From Akkermansiaceae bacterium (GTDB taxonomy: Bacteria > Verrucomicrobiota > Verrucomicrobiia > Verrucomicrobiales > Akkermansiaceae), in the NCBI GenBank assembly GCA_903906515.1, contig CAIVKO010000058.1, positions 1 to 60,241 of the forward strand: a DNA stretch of 60,241 bases. The letters are read 5' to 3'. Of the stretch, positions 27,201-35,336 are shown piece by piece. Position 1 is the stretch's first letter; each line of letters begins with the position of its first letter. The notes under the pieces were generated by a model. That model saw nothing but the letters and a program-made list of their open reading frames with translations, had not been told where the DNA came from and did not search any database. Made by a program: the position numbers and the translations under genes.

Positions 27201-27322
27201 GGTATGACCGGCCTGACAAAGCAACCGTCAGCAAACAAACTTCCTATCAGCCGTTCCAACGCGTATTCAACGTCGGCTTCCGCATCGTCTTCGAAGAATC
27301 ACCCGAAACTGCCGCAAAATGA
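24224..27322 (+). CDS. Secreted HzsA-like beta-propeller/dihaem protein fused to FGE-sulfatase domain
   Basis: The 1032-residue protein has a signal peptide (MKRRIPFLAFLLLLAQPAGA), a TolB/PD40-like beta-propeller (about residues 120-330, repeated LxPDGRxxF strands), and a region with two c-type haem sites, CIGCH (546-550) and CVQCH (597-601). A linker and a C-terminal formylglycine-generating-enzyme-like domain follow (about 780-1025, GKAIAPYWISKFEVTNEQF to RGGSWYDRP and VGFRI). The propeller plus haem layout is that of the hydrazine synthase alpha subunit family, which occurs widely outside anammox bacteria with unknown roles. The FGE-like domain lacks the catalytic cysteine pair that I would expect near its end, so it may be structural. 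It overlaps the next gene by four bases. Confidence 0.85.
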   Translation: MKRRIPFLAFLLLLAQPAGAFNPEPLRLAIKDLAATYPKQYTRAPVFLAKLDTITDDAEFAALQREALLANPLLDFDRLLVLQRRLGDKARSAMSGELGVGTLNAHTNDTLPRTGWDNSISILSNLRGEPKIKTLYQPDDGKIVTDLELDPDARRIMFSSIGAQGNWRVFEMGADGSAPKQLTPDDGADVGHFDSCYLPDGRIIFASTAVYQGLPCVAGSSIMVCLYLLDPKTGKIRQLTFEQDSDWCPTMLPDGRVMYQRWEYNDLPHSNSRRLFQMNPDGTNQTELYGSNSYFPNSFFYARPMPGHPRKIIGVAGGHHGIARSGRLLILDPSMGRKEADGVVQEIPGHGKKVEPIVRDRLVDGVWPQFLMPYPLSEKYVIVSCKPSADSLWGIYLVDVFDNMTLIREMEDIALLDPIALMKTPRAPCIPDRVDLGKSEATVLLTDIYRGEGLAGIPQGTVKSLRVVEYYFSKRGTGGLIGSIGMDGPWDIKRVLGTVPVEKDGSAHFKIPAQTPVNVQPLDEHGQAIQLMRSWFVGMPGESVSCIGCHEGQNKAPSLALPIAARRPPSEITPSWHGPARGFNFAREVQPVLDRHCVQCHADGSNQAKPYLKGDRMITDWESQIAGNAGINGGKFSASYAELHRYIRRPGIESDMRMLSPMDYHFSSTELGQMLRQGHHGVKLDEESLQRFATWADLNAPYHGTWGEIVGTEKVAPVMARSNELRKLYAPSGPMPDFEKIPTLPAYDTTPVIAKPVPAEEPQVAIQIEAAKPEARTLDLGDGTTLELVRVPGGRLNGKAIAPYWISKFEVTNEQFRKFKPTHDSRDESRHGYQFGRLGYDMNQTRQPAVRVSWNEANEFCRWLDAKTHGKSGLPTGTQWEWACRAGATTAFPFGAADCDYSGFANLGDRSLKEFAACTARGNYSKAEPITNPSRYDDWIPRDDRYDDGGFVTTEVGRYQANAWGLHDMIGNAWEWTDESTAQGDKIARGGSWYDRPDKATVSKQTSYQPFQRVFNVGFRIVFEESPETAAK

Positions 27323-28227
27323 AATCCCTTCTCACCTTGATTCTAACCACCCTCCTCTGCCACACCGGCCAAGCCGCAGAAAATGCCGGTCACCCGTTTG
27401 CCTGCACGGATTATGCCCAGGGAAAAGTGTTCATCGTATCCGCCGATGGAGCTGTAGAATGGGAATACCCCGCCAAGAATTGCGACGACATCTGGGTTCT
27501 TCCTAACGGAAACCTGCTCTTCAACACCGGACGCGGAGTCCGCGAGGTCACGCGGGACAAGAAAGTGGTTTTCGACTACCAATCCAAGAGCGAGATCTTC
27601 GCCTGCCAGCGCCTGGAAAACGGCAACACGTTCACCGCGGAATGCAATACCGGCCGCCTGCTGGAAATCGACCCCGCCGGAAAAATCGTCAAGGAAGTGA
27701 AACTGCTGCCGGAAGGCAAGGACGGCGGACATCTCTACATCCGCAATGCCAGGCGACTCGCCAACGGAAACTATCTGGTGTGCCATCACGGCGCGCAGGT
27801 GGTCACCGAATACGACCCAACCGGCAAGGTGGTCGCATCCATCCCCGCTCCCGGAGGCCCGCACAGCGCGACACGCCTACCTAACGGAAACACGCTCATC
27901 GCCTGCGGCGACCAGAAATCCGAGACCGGACCGCAGGTTTTCGAAGCCGACAAATCCGGCAAGGTCGTATGGTCGGTTAGAAATGGCGACCTTCCCGGAA
28001 TCAAGCTCGCATTCATGACAGGCCTCCAGCGCCTGCCCAACGGCAACACCGTGATGTCGAACTGGCTCGGCCACGGGAAATTCGGCACCGCTCCCCACCT
28101 GATGGAAATCACGCCCGACAAGAAAATCGTTTGGTCCTTTTCCGACCATAAAACGATGAAAACGATTTCCAGCGTGCAACTGCTCGACGTCCCGGGCGAT
28201 GTCACGAAAGGCGAGATCTGGCACTGA
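27319..28227 (+). CDS. Secreted beta-propeller protein (PQQ/arylsulfotransferase-like)
   Basis: The 302-residue protein has a signal peptide (MKSLLTLILTTLLCHTGQA) and six to seven repeats of the type RLPNGNTLIACG, each followed by VxEYDPTGKVVxS. This is the PQQ-like/arylsulfotransferase-like propeller pattern. There is no obvious catalytic motif, so it may be a binding or scaffold protein. Its ATG overlaps the TGA of the HzsA-like gene (ATGA). The pair therefore works together, probably in the periplasm. A 52-base gap separates it from the HMG-CoA reductase operon, so read-through into that operon is possible. Confidence 0.82.
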   Translation: MKSLLTLILTTLLCHTGQAAENAGHPFACTDYAQGKVFIVSADGAVEWEYPAKNCDDIWVLPNGNLLFNTGRGVREVTRDKKVVFDYQSKSEIFACQRLENGNTFTAECNTGRLLEIDPAGKIVKEVKLLPEGKDGGHLYIRNARRLANGNYLVCHHGAQVVTEYDPTGKVVASIPAPGGPHSATRLPNGNTLIACGDQKSETGPQVFEADKSGKVVWSVRNGDLPGIKLAFMTGLQRLPNGNTVMSNWLGHGKFGTAPHLMEITPDKKIVWSFSDHKTMKTISSVQLLDVPGDVTKGEIWH

Positions 28228-28279
28228 ACCTCCGGATTTCCCGGTTGACCTCGCGACAGGTCACATCAATGATCCGCCA

Positions 28280-29575
28280 ATGAGTGGCAAACGGGATCTT
28301 ACCAAGCAGCATGTCGCCAGCATCCTTGGCGGCGTAAGCCCTGAAATTGCAGCACAACGTCTGCAACCGGTCTTGGAATCGCCACCCCGCGTGCCGACCG
28401 GCAGCGCCAAAGTCTCGCTCACCCGAGCCCGCGCCATGTGGGATGAAATCGGCGGCGACCCGGCCTTGCAGGAGATTCTACTCGATAAATGTCCGGACGA
28501 TCTTGAACTCTATCAGGGAAACATCGAAAACGCCATCGGCCTGCTGCGGATGCCGATCGGCCTGGCAGGTCCGCTTCGGGTCAACGGCCTCGCGGCAAAG
28601 GGCGACTATCCGATCCCACTGGCGACGACCGAAGCGGCATTGGTCGCAAGTTATCATCGCGGATGCCGACTGCTCACTGCGGCAGGCGGTTGCTCGGCAC
28701 TGGTGCTTTATGAAAGCCTGAGCCGTGCGCCGGGATTTGTCTTTGAAACGGCGACCGAGGCCTGCCGTTTCGTCGTGTGGGCAGTCGGAGAGTTCGATGA
28801 ATTCCATCGGATCGTCGCAACCACCACCTCACACGGCCAATTGGTCGATATCGCCTGCACGGTGGAGGGAAACCATGTCTATCTCAACTTCGAGTTCACC
28901 ACCGGAGACGCCTCCGGCCAAAACATGGTGACACTCGCGACCCAGGCGATTTGTGACGACATCATCGCCCGTTCGCCGGTCCAACCGAAGCGTCACTATG
29001 TCGAATCCAATCTATCAGGAGACAAAAAAGCGAGCGCACGTGCGTTCGTATCGGCTCGGGGAAAGAAGGTGACTGCGGAAGCGCACCTATCGGCGGAACT
29101 GATCGCCAAACACCTGCACACCACGCCACAGGCGATGGCGGATTATTGGCGAATGTCAGCCATCGGCGGCGTGCTCAGCGGCACTCTTGGCATTCACGGC
29201 CATTTCGCCAACGGACTTGCCGCGCTTTATCTGGCGACCGGTCAGGACGCCGCCTGCGTCGCCGAATCGGCGATCGGAGTGACCCGCTTCGAGGTCACGG
29301 AAAACGGAGGTCTGTATGCCTCGGTCACTTTGCCGGGCATCATGGTAGGAACGGTGGGCGGTGGCACCGGGCTGCCCTCACAAAAGGCCTGCCTGGAGTT
29401 GATGGGTTTATATGGAACCGGCAAAGCGCGCGCCCTCGCCGAAGTGTGCGCGGGTTTGCTGTTAGCCGGCGAATTATCCATCATCGCGGCCCTTGCTTCA
29501 GGACATTTCTCCCGCGCCCACCGCAAACTGGCCCGGCAACGAAGCGGCAAGGGTGCGGTAATCGAATCTCCATGA
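28280..29575 (+). CDS. Hydroxymethylglutaryl-CoA reductase, class I type
   Basis: The 431-residue protein has the class I HMG-CoA reductase motifs: ENAIGLLRMPIGLAGPL, PLATTEAALVAS, FTTGDASGQNM, SNLSGDKKAS, ATGQDAACVAES, GTVGGGTGLPSQ and SGHFSRAHRKL. All four catalytic residues known from human HMGR can be placed: Glu118 (TTE), Lys249 or Lys250 (GDKK), Asp323 (GQDA) and His409 (SGH). It should reduce HMG-CoA (or a related acyl-CoA) to the alcohol with NADPH in the cytoplasm. There is no membrane anchor. It is the first gene of a seven-gene operon whose next gene overlaps by four bases (ATGA). No other mevalonate genes are in the window, and dxr is present. Confidence 0.93.
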   Translation: MSGKRDLTKQHVASILGGVSPEIAAQRLQPVLESPPRVPTGSAKVSLTRARAMWDEIGGDPALQEILLDKCPDDLELYQGNIENAIGLLRMPIGLAGPLRVNGLAAKGDYPIPLATTEAALVASYHRGCRLLTAAGGCSALVLYESLSRAPGFVFETATEACRFVVWAVGEFDEFHRIVATTTSHGQLVDIACTVEGNHVYLNFEFTTGDASGQNMVTLATQAICDDIIARSPVQPKRHYVESNLSGDKKASARAFVSARGKKVTAEAHLSAELIAKHLHTTPQAMADYWRMSAIGGVLSGTLGIHGHFANGLAALYLATGQDAACVAESAIGVTRFEVTENGGLYASVTLPGIMVGTVGGGTGLPSQKACLELMGLYGTGKARALAEVCAGLLLAGELSIIAALASGHFSRAHRKLARQRSGKGAVIESP

Positions 29576-30465
29576 AGCGCTGGCTTATCTATCAGAAAGA
29601 ACGTTTTCCCTTGCTGGCGCATGGGCCATTGATCGCCGCCTTCAGCGCTTGTGCGGTGGCGTTTTCCAGCCTTCTTCGCGGCGCGCCCGCACCCGGTTGG
29701 CAATCTTATCTCACGGCGTTCGGCGTCTGCCTGCTGATGTTTTTACAATTGCGCATCGCCGACGAATTCAAGGACGCCGATGAGGATGCACGATGGCGGC
29801 CCTATCGCCCGGTGCCGCGCGGATTGGTGAAACTCTCCGAATTGCGCGTGATGTTCATCATCGCGGCAGTCATACAAATCGGCTTGGTTCTGGCTCATGA
29901 TATCCGCCTGCTGCTCGTGCTTGCGGTTGCATGGACTTACCTGACGCTGATGAGCGTTGAGTTTTTCTGCCGGAGTTGGCTGAAAGCGCGACCGGTGGTC
30001 TATCTGCTCACCCACATGGGCATCATGCCCTTGGTTGATTTTTTCGGAACGGCTTGCGAATGGCTGCCCCGCGGATCGTCAACGCCATCCGGACTTGGGT
30101 GGTTTCTAGCAGCAAGCTTTTTCAATGGCATCGTCATCGAAATCTGTCGTAAGCTGCGCCAACCCGGCGATGAGGAAGAAGGCGTGGAAACCTACAGCCG
30201 ACTTTGGGGCAAATCCGGCGGGGCGGCGTCATGGTTGGCCGCGTTGCTGGCCACCTTGGGCTGCGCGGGAATGGCAGCGTCTCGCATCGGGTTTGCCGGA
30301 CCATTGATGCTGGGGCTGGGCACAATTCTCGCGATCGTGATTCTTCTGCTTCCCCGCTACATTTACGGCCAACTGCCGGGCAAACGCATTGAATCCATCA
30401 CCGGACTGTGGACACTCACACTCTATCTACTTCTCGGCATCGTACCGCTTTGTTTGCGTGGATAA
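29572..30465 (+). CDS. UbiA-type prenyltransferase-like membrane protein
   Basis: The 297-residue protein has about eight to nine hydrophobic helices. Its first cytoplasmic loop reads LRIADEFKDADEDARWRPYRPVPRG, the Asp-rich prenyl-diphosphate-binding motif of UbiA enzymes with the flanking Arg-Pro signature. The second Asp-rich loop of classical UbiA (DxxxD near helices 6-7) is not obvious. RKLRQPGDEEEGVETYSRLWG in that place could replace it. It should transfer a prenyl group to an acceptor inside the membrane, but the acceptor is unknown. The start at 29572 overlaps the HMG-CoA reductase stop (ATGA). Confidence 0.8.
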   Translation: MKRWLIYQKERFPLLAHGPLIAAFSACAVAFSSLLRGAPAPGWQSYLTAFGVCLLMFLQLRIADEFKDADEDARWRPYRPVPRGLVKLSELRVMFIIAAVIQIGLVLAHDIRLLLVLAVAWTYLTLMSVEFFCRSWLKARPVVYLLTHMGIMPLVDFFGTACEWLPRGSSTPSGLGWFLAASFFNGIVIEICRKLRQPGDEEEGVETYSRLWGKSGGAASWLAALLATLGCAGMAASRIGFAGPLMLGLGTILAIVILLLPRYIYGQLPGKRIESITGLWTLTLYLLLGIVPLCLRG

Positions 30466-30472
30466 ACCCGTC

Positions 30473-32914
30473 ATGCACCTCATTTTTTCCAATTCACTCG
30501 ACCATGCATCATTCGCAATTTTAGGCGGAAAAGGTGCGGCTTTGGCTCGGTTGGGCGAACTCAGGTTCGAAGTGCCAGCTTGGTTTGCCGTGCCACCGGA
30601 CGCCATTTGGAGTGAGGACGAACTGAAATCGGCGCTCGCCATCCTAGGCAACGGGTCCTATGCCGTTCGCTCGTCGGGCGCAATGGAAGACGGCGCGGGA
30701 CATTCGTTTGCCGGTCAGTTTGAAAGTCACCTCGATGTGTCAGCGGAAAATGTTTCTGCTAGAATTGCCGACGTCCGGGCATCGGCGCAAAGCGAGTCCA
30801 TAATCAGTTACTGCCGCGAGGGTGGATTGCCGACTCCCTCCATGCCAACCGTGCTCGTGCAGCGCATGATTGCTCCGCGCTGTGCCGGAGTCGCCTTCAG
30901 CGCCGATCCGGTGAGTGGCAAGCGCGGGTTGACTGTGGTTTCCGCAGTCCCAGGAACCGGGGAAAAACTGGTCTCCGGTGAAAGCGACGGTGAGGACTGG
31001 CGGATTTCCCGCATCGGTGAAATCATCGATCAGTCGGCTTGTGAAATCCTTGATGATGCCGATGCCAAAGCGGTAGCCATTCTCGCGCAACGCTGCGAAT
31101 CCGCCTGTGGCAGACCACAGGACATCGAGTGGGCCATCGATAGTAACGGAAAGTTATGGCTTCTCCAATCGCGTCCGATCACCACACTCGGCCATACACC
31201 CGATCCCGACGACACACTGCGGGTATGGGATAACAGCAACATCGCCGAGAGTTATGGCGGCGTGACCACCCCACTGACATTTTCCTTCGCCCGTCGGATT
31301 TACGATTCGGTGTATCGCGAGTTCTGCGCACTGATGTCGGTACCGCATGCGCGGATCGAGAGATCGGATCATGTGTTTCCACACATGCTCGGACTGATCC
31401 GGGGCCGGGTGTATTACAATCTGCCGAATTGGTATCGGACGCTTGCGCTGCTCCCCGGATTCCAACTCAACCGCGGTTTCATGGAGCAAATGATGGGCGT
31501 TCGCGAACCACTCCCCGATGAAATTGTCAGCGGCATCATTGAGGAAAACCGGGTGAGCCGCCTTGCCGATACTCTTGCGCTGATCCACACCGGCATTGGC
31601 TTGATCCGCCAACACATCGGCCTTCGCAAACAGATCGCCCGTTTTCAATTACGCCTCAATCAGGCGCTCGATGCCCCACCGGTGCCGCTGGAACGGATGA
31701 GCGGCGAGGAGCTTGTCAGTCATTACCGCGATCTCGAATGTAAGCTGTTGAAAAAATGGGATGCGCCGTTGGTGAACGACTTTTTCGCGATGATCTTCTA
31801 CGGCCTTCTTCGTAGTTTATGCGCGAAGTGGGCGGGCGATTCCGCCGGCGCGCTGCAAAACCATCTACTGCTAGACTCCGGCGATATCATCAGCGCGGAA
31901 CCCCCGCGTCGTATCCTGAAAATGGCCCGCCTCGCCGCCAACCATGACGACCTCGGTGCGATTCTAGCAGATCCAGCAACACCTACCCGCCTCAAACTTG
32001 ATTCGATTTACCGTTTCCCCGATCTCTCCATCGAATTCGAACGCTATTTGACAGACTTCGGCGACCGCTGTCTTGAAGAGCTTAAATTGGAAAGTCCAAC
32101 CGTTCGGGATGATCCGGCGAGTCTGCTGATTTCAATCGGATCGATGGCGCTCCGTGGCGAGGCAGAAGCCCCGCCATTGCCTGTGGCGATGGAGGTTCCG
32201 CGTATCGGCAACCCTATCAAGCGCGCGCTGTTCCACTTCGTGCTCCGTCATGCCCGCGAGCGGGTTTGTTCCCGTGAAAACCTACGATTCGAGCGGACCC
32301 GGTTGTTCGGCCGCGTGCGCTCCATCCTCCGAGAACTCGGGCAGAGGCTATATGCTGATTGCGTGCTCGATTCAGCAGATGATGTTTTCTATCTGGAACT
32401 CGGGGAAATACTAGCCGTCTGGGAGGCCACCGGAACCACCGCAGCTCTGGGCATTCTCGCCAGGCAACGTCGCGCGGAATTCACCGATTATCAAGCAACC
32501 GAGCCGCCGCCGGACCGCTTCAGGACCCGCGGGCCGGTATCGCGTTACACCCGTTTCGAAAATGAAAACATCCCACCGGCGGAGAACGACAGCGGATCAC
32601 TAACAGGAACTGGCGCATGTCCCGGCCGTGTCACCGGCAGGGTGCGGGTGGTGCTGGACCCTCGCGGCGCGAGGATTGAATCCGGAGAAATCCTCGTAGC
32701 CCGCCAAACCGACCCAGGCTGGGTCGTGCTCTTCCCCGCTGCTGCGGGATTGTTAGTCGAACGTGGCAGCCTGCTTTCCCATTCGGCCATCGTATCGCGC
32801 GAACTGCGTCTGCCGTGCATCGTTTCATTACCCGGCATCACCCGCATCCTGAAAACCGGCGACCTCGTTGAAATGGATGGAACTGCCGGAACCGTGAGGA
32901 TCTTGGAATCATGA
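30473..32914 (+). CDS. PEP-synthase/rifampin-phosphotransferase-like dikinase
   Basis: The 813-residue protein has an N-terminal ATP-grasp domain of the PPDK_N type: LGGKGAALARLGEL, AVRSSGAMEDGAGHSFAGQFE, ADPVSGKRG and DIEWAIDSNGKLWLLQSRPIT. A long middle helical part follows, then a C-terminal swivelling phosphohistidine domain, SLLSHSAIVSRELRLPCI, with candidate phospho-His770. This layout (ATP-binding, middle, phospho-His) is that of rifampin phosphotransferase and similar enzymes that phosphorylate a small molecule with the beta-phosphate of ATP. There is no C-terminal PEP-binding barrel of PPDK/PpsA, so PEP or pyruvate is unlikely as substrate. The substrate is probably an alcohol of this pathway (inference). 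Confidence 0.85.
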   Translation: MHLIFSNSLDHASFAILGGKGAALARLGELRFEVPAWFAVPPDAIWSEDELKSALAILGNGSYAVRSSGAMEDGAGHSFAGQFESHLDVSAENVSARIADVRASAQSESIISYCREGGLPTPSMPTVLVQRMIAPRCAGVAFSADPVSGKRGLTVVSAVPGTGEKLVSGESDGEDWRISRIGEIIDQSACEILDDADAKAVAILAQRCESACGRPQDIEWAIDSNGKLWLLQSRPITTLGHTPDPDDTLRVWDNSNIAESYGGVTTPLTFSFARRIYDSVYREFCALMSVPHARIERSDHVFPHMLGLIRGRVYYNLPNWYRTLALLPGFQLNRGFMEQMMGVREPLPDEIVSGIIEENRVSRLADTLALIHTGIGLIRQHIGLRKQIARFQLRLNQALDAPPVPLERMSGEELVSHYRDLECKLLKKWDAPLVNDFFAMIFYGLLRSLCAKWAGDSAGALQNHLLLDSGDIISAEPPRRILKMARLAANHDDLGAILADPATPTRLKLDSIYRFPDLSIEFERYLTDFGDRCLEELKLESPTVRDDPASLLISIGSMALRGEAEAPPLPVAMEVPRIGNPIKRALFHFVLRHARERVCSRENLRFERTRLFGRVRSILRELGQRLYADCVLDSADDVFYLELGEILAVWEATGTTAALGILARQRRAEFTDYQATEPPPDRFRTRGPVSRYTRFENENIPPAENDSGSLTGTGACPGRVTGRVRVVLDPRGARIESGEILVARQTDPGWVVLFPAAAGLLVERGSLLSHSAIVSRELRLPCIVSLPGITRILKTGDLVEMDGTAGTVRILES

Positions 32915-34017
32915 GCACCTCCGAAATCCAGCACCGCGCCGATTTTTCGGTGATCCGCTACGCGCAATGTTGGGAAGATTCACGCCTGCTAACCGCTGCG
33001 TTGAAACCTCAGGACAGAAATTGCCTGAGCATCGGATCCGCCGGAGATAACAGCTTTGCCCTGCTGGCAAATGGCGCTTCGACGGTAACTGCCGTGGAAA
33101 TGAATCCAGCACAAATCGCATGCATCGAACTACGACGCTCTGCGTACTTGACGCTCGATCATGCTGACTTCCTGGAATTGATCGGCTCGCGTCCATCATC
33201 GAGGCGACACGTCATCTATCAAGCCTGCCGGCCAGGCCTGCCTTCGACAGCCCGGGACTTCTGGGATTCGATACCGGCCGCCATCGAATGGGGAATCGGC
33301 TCGGCTGGGAAATTCGAGAATTACTTCGCGATGTTCCGAAATATCGTGCTGCCGTTGGCACATTCCGGAAATCGCGTGAAGTCATTGCTGGTTCAGCGAT
33401 CGCCCACTGAAAGAGAGCGGTTCTACAACGGAATCTGGGACAACCGGCGCTGGCGCTGGATTTTTCAGCTGTTCTTTTCCCGAACCGTCATGGGTGCCTT
33501 GGGGCGTGATCCAGAGTTTTTCCGTTATGTGGAGGGCTCGGTTGCCGATCGCATCCTGATGAGAACCCGCCACGCATTGGCGGTTCTCGATCCGTCGGAA
33601 AATCCTTATCTCCACTGGATTCTAACTGGCACACATGGCGAAGTTCTACCGGAAGCCCTGGAAGAGAAAAATTTCAATCAAATCCGCAACGCCCTCACTG
33701 AAAATCGATTTGAAGTGGCGCATGGCTCACTTGAAGAATTGCTGGAGCAACAACCGGCACGACGCTACGACGCCTTCAATCTCAGCGATATTTTCGAATA
33801 CATGAGCAAAATCAACACCGCCGCGTTGTTGGAAAAAATCGCGGACGCCGCGAATCCCGCCGCGCGACTGGCCTATTGGAACATGCTCGCACCGCGCTCG
33901 CGACCCGACACGCTGGCAGCACGATTGTACTCTTGCGCTGCCGATGCTGAGCGCTTGTTTGCGGAAGACCGGGCGTTTTTCTACAGCCGATTCGTGGTGG
34001 AGGAGGTGATGGGATGA
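32911..34017 (+). CDS. DUF3419 family protein, BtaA-like SAM aminocarboxypropyltransferase
   Basis: The 368-residue protein opens with the DUF3419 signature IRYAQCWEDSRLL. A SAM-binding fold follows (CLSIGSAGDNSFALL at residues about 39-53, VTAVEMNPAQIACIELR), and FNLSDIFEYM and AYWNMLAPR come near the C-terminus. Characterised members (BtaA) transfer the 3-amino-3-carboxypropyl group of SAM to diacylglycerol, the first step to betaine lipids. No BtaB methyltransferase gene is adjacent, so the product may stay unmethylated or the acceptor may not be diacylglycerol. The start overlaps the upstream stop (ATGA), and the stop overlaps the next start (ATGA). Confidence 0.88.
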   Translation: MSTSEIQHRADFSVIRYAQCWEDSRLLTAALKPQDRNCLSIGSAGDNSFALLANGASTVTAVEMNPAQIACIELRRSAYLTLDHADFLELIGSRPSSRRHVIYQACRPGLPSTARDFWDSIPAAIEWGIGSAGKFENYFAMFRNIVLPLAHSGNRVKSLLVQRSPTERERFYNGIWDNRRWRWIFQLFFSRTVMGALGRDPEFFRYVEGSVADRILMRTRHALAVLDPSENPYLHWILTGTHGEVLPEALEEKNFNQIRNALTENRFEVAHGSLEELLEQQPARRYDAFNLSDIFEYMSKINTAALLEKIADAANPAARLAYWNMLAPRSRPDTLAARLYSCAADAERLFAEDRAFFYSRFVVEEVMG

Positions 34018-35336
34018 GCATGCACGATTGGCTGATGGTGCTGTTTGTGGTGGCCGGTTTGGTGTTGGGTTTGCCGTTGATCCGTTGGTTGGCATTGCGA
34101 TTCGGAGCCTCGGTCGAGGTCGCACGCAAGACAGTTCATGTCGGGATGGGTCTTGGCTGTGTTGCCTTCCCTTGGATTTTCGAAAGGCCCTTGCCAGTCT
34201 GGATTTTAGCGGGGCTCGCGACATCCCTTCTTGGTGTGTTGCGGTTGGTTCCCTCTTTGCGCAACGGCATGGGTTCAGCATTGCATGGCATCAAACGACT
34301 CTCTTACGGTGAGGTATTATTCGCCCCATCGGTAGCGGCGGTGTTTCATGGCTCCCATGGTGTGATGCTTCTGCATGTGATTCCAATCGGAATTCTAACC
34401 ATATCTGACGCGGCGGGAGCGTTGGTCGGCACCCGCTGGGGCAAATGCCGCTATGGCTGCGGCGAGGGTTTCAAGACGGTCGAAGGATCGGCAATTTTTC
34501 TCGCAACCGCTTTCCTGTGTGCCTTCGTGCCTTTGGTCTACTGGGGGCAGATCGATTGGGTTCACGCTCTGTGGATCGGGCTGATTCTCGCGACACTTGC
34601 GATGATGGCGGAAGGAATCTCAGACCGGGGATTTGACAATCTGGTGGTTCCTCTCGGGTGTTTTTTCGTGCTTGAGCGCTTACTTCCACTTGATTCGCCA
34701 GCGCTAGCTGGGCGCTTCGTCGCACTTGGCTTGTTGCTGTCGTTGGTCATTTACGGGTCCCGTTGGTCCACACTGAGTGGCGGTGCCTTGCTGGGCGGAG
34801 CGCTGTTAGGTTACGGCTGTGCGGTCATCGCCGACTGGCGTTTCGTGTTGCCGCCGGTTGCGGTGTTTATCTGCCATTTGGTCACCACCCGCAGGCACAA
34901 ACTTTCCAAGGTGTTCGATCACCGCCTGGATGCTGTTCTGGCCCACTCGCTTGGTTGTCTACCCTGGGTGATCATGGCCGGCTGCGGAACGCTGCCCAAA
35001 CTTACATGCCTGGCTGGAGTTTCGTTTGCGATGGCCACACAGCTCGCCATGTTAGACATGGCGACACTTTCCTGGCTCGGGCACTTCTCGCCGAAACCTC
35101 TTCGCGCGACTCTCAAGGGCTGGATAGTGGCCGGTTTACCCGGAATCTTGTGGTTTTGGCCGGATTACAGTCGTTTGATGCTGGCTGTGATTGTGGCGTT
35201 GATATGCACGCTAATGATAACTTTTCTCTCACAGCGAGCTCGCAAGGACTATCACGGCCATGCCACATGGTTATGGCTGCTGGAAGGATTTCTCGCACTC
35301 GCCGCTTCAATTCCCGCCCTCCTCGTTCGCTCATGA
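34014..35336 (+). CDS. Phytol/dolichol-kinase-like membrane protein
   Basis: The 440-residue protein has about ten to twelve hydrophobic helices. It carries RKTVHVGMG near the N-terminus and TISDAAGALVGTRWGK followed by KTVEGSAIF. These are the conserved blocks of CTP-dependent phytol/dolichol kinases (VTE5/SEC59 family, related to CdsA). It should phosphorylate a long-chain or isoprenoid alcohol in the membrane. The second half (about residues 230-440) is a further membrane region that may be an additional domain, since phytol kinases usually have about 200-300 residues. ATGA overlaps occur at both ends. Confidence 0.8.
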   Translation: MSMHDWLMVLFVVAGLVLGLPLIRWLALRFGASVEVARKTVHVGMGLGCVAFPWIFERPLPVWILAGLATSLLGVLRLVPSLRNGMGSALHGIKRLSYGEVLFAPSVAAVFHGSHGVMLLHVIPIGILTISDAAGALVGTRWGKCRYGCGEGFKTVEGSAIFLATAFLCAFVPLVYWGQIDWVHALWIGLILATLAMMAEGISDRGFDNLVVPLGCFFVLERLLPLDSPALAGRFVALGLLLSLVIYGSRWSTLSGGALLGGALLGYGCAVIADWRFVLPPVAVFICHLVTTRRHKLSKVFDHRLDAVLAHSLGCLPWVIMAGCGTLPKLTCLAGVSFAMATQLAMLDMATLSWLGHFSPKPLRATLKGWIVAGLPGILWFWPDYSRLMLAVIVALICTLMITFLSQRARKDYHGHATWLWLLEGFLALAASIPALLVRS

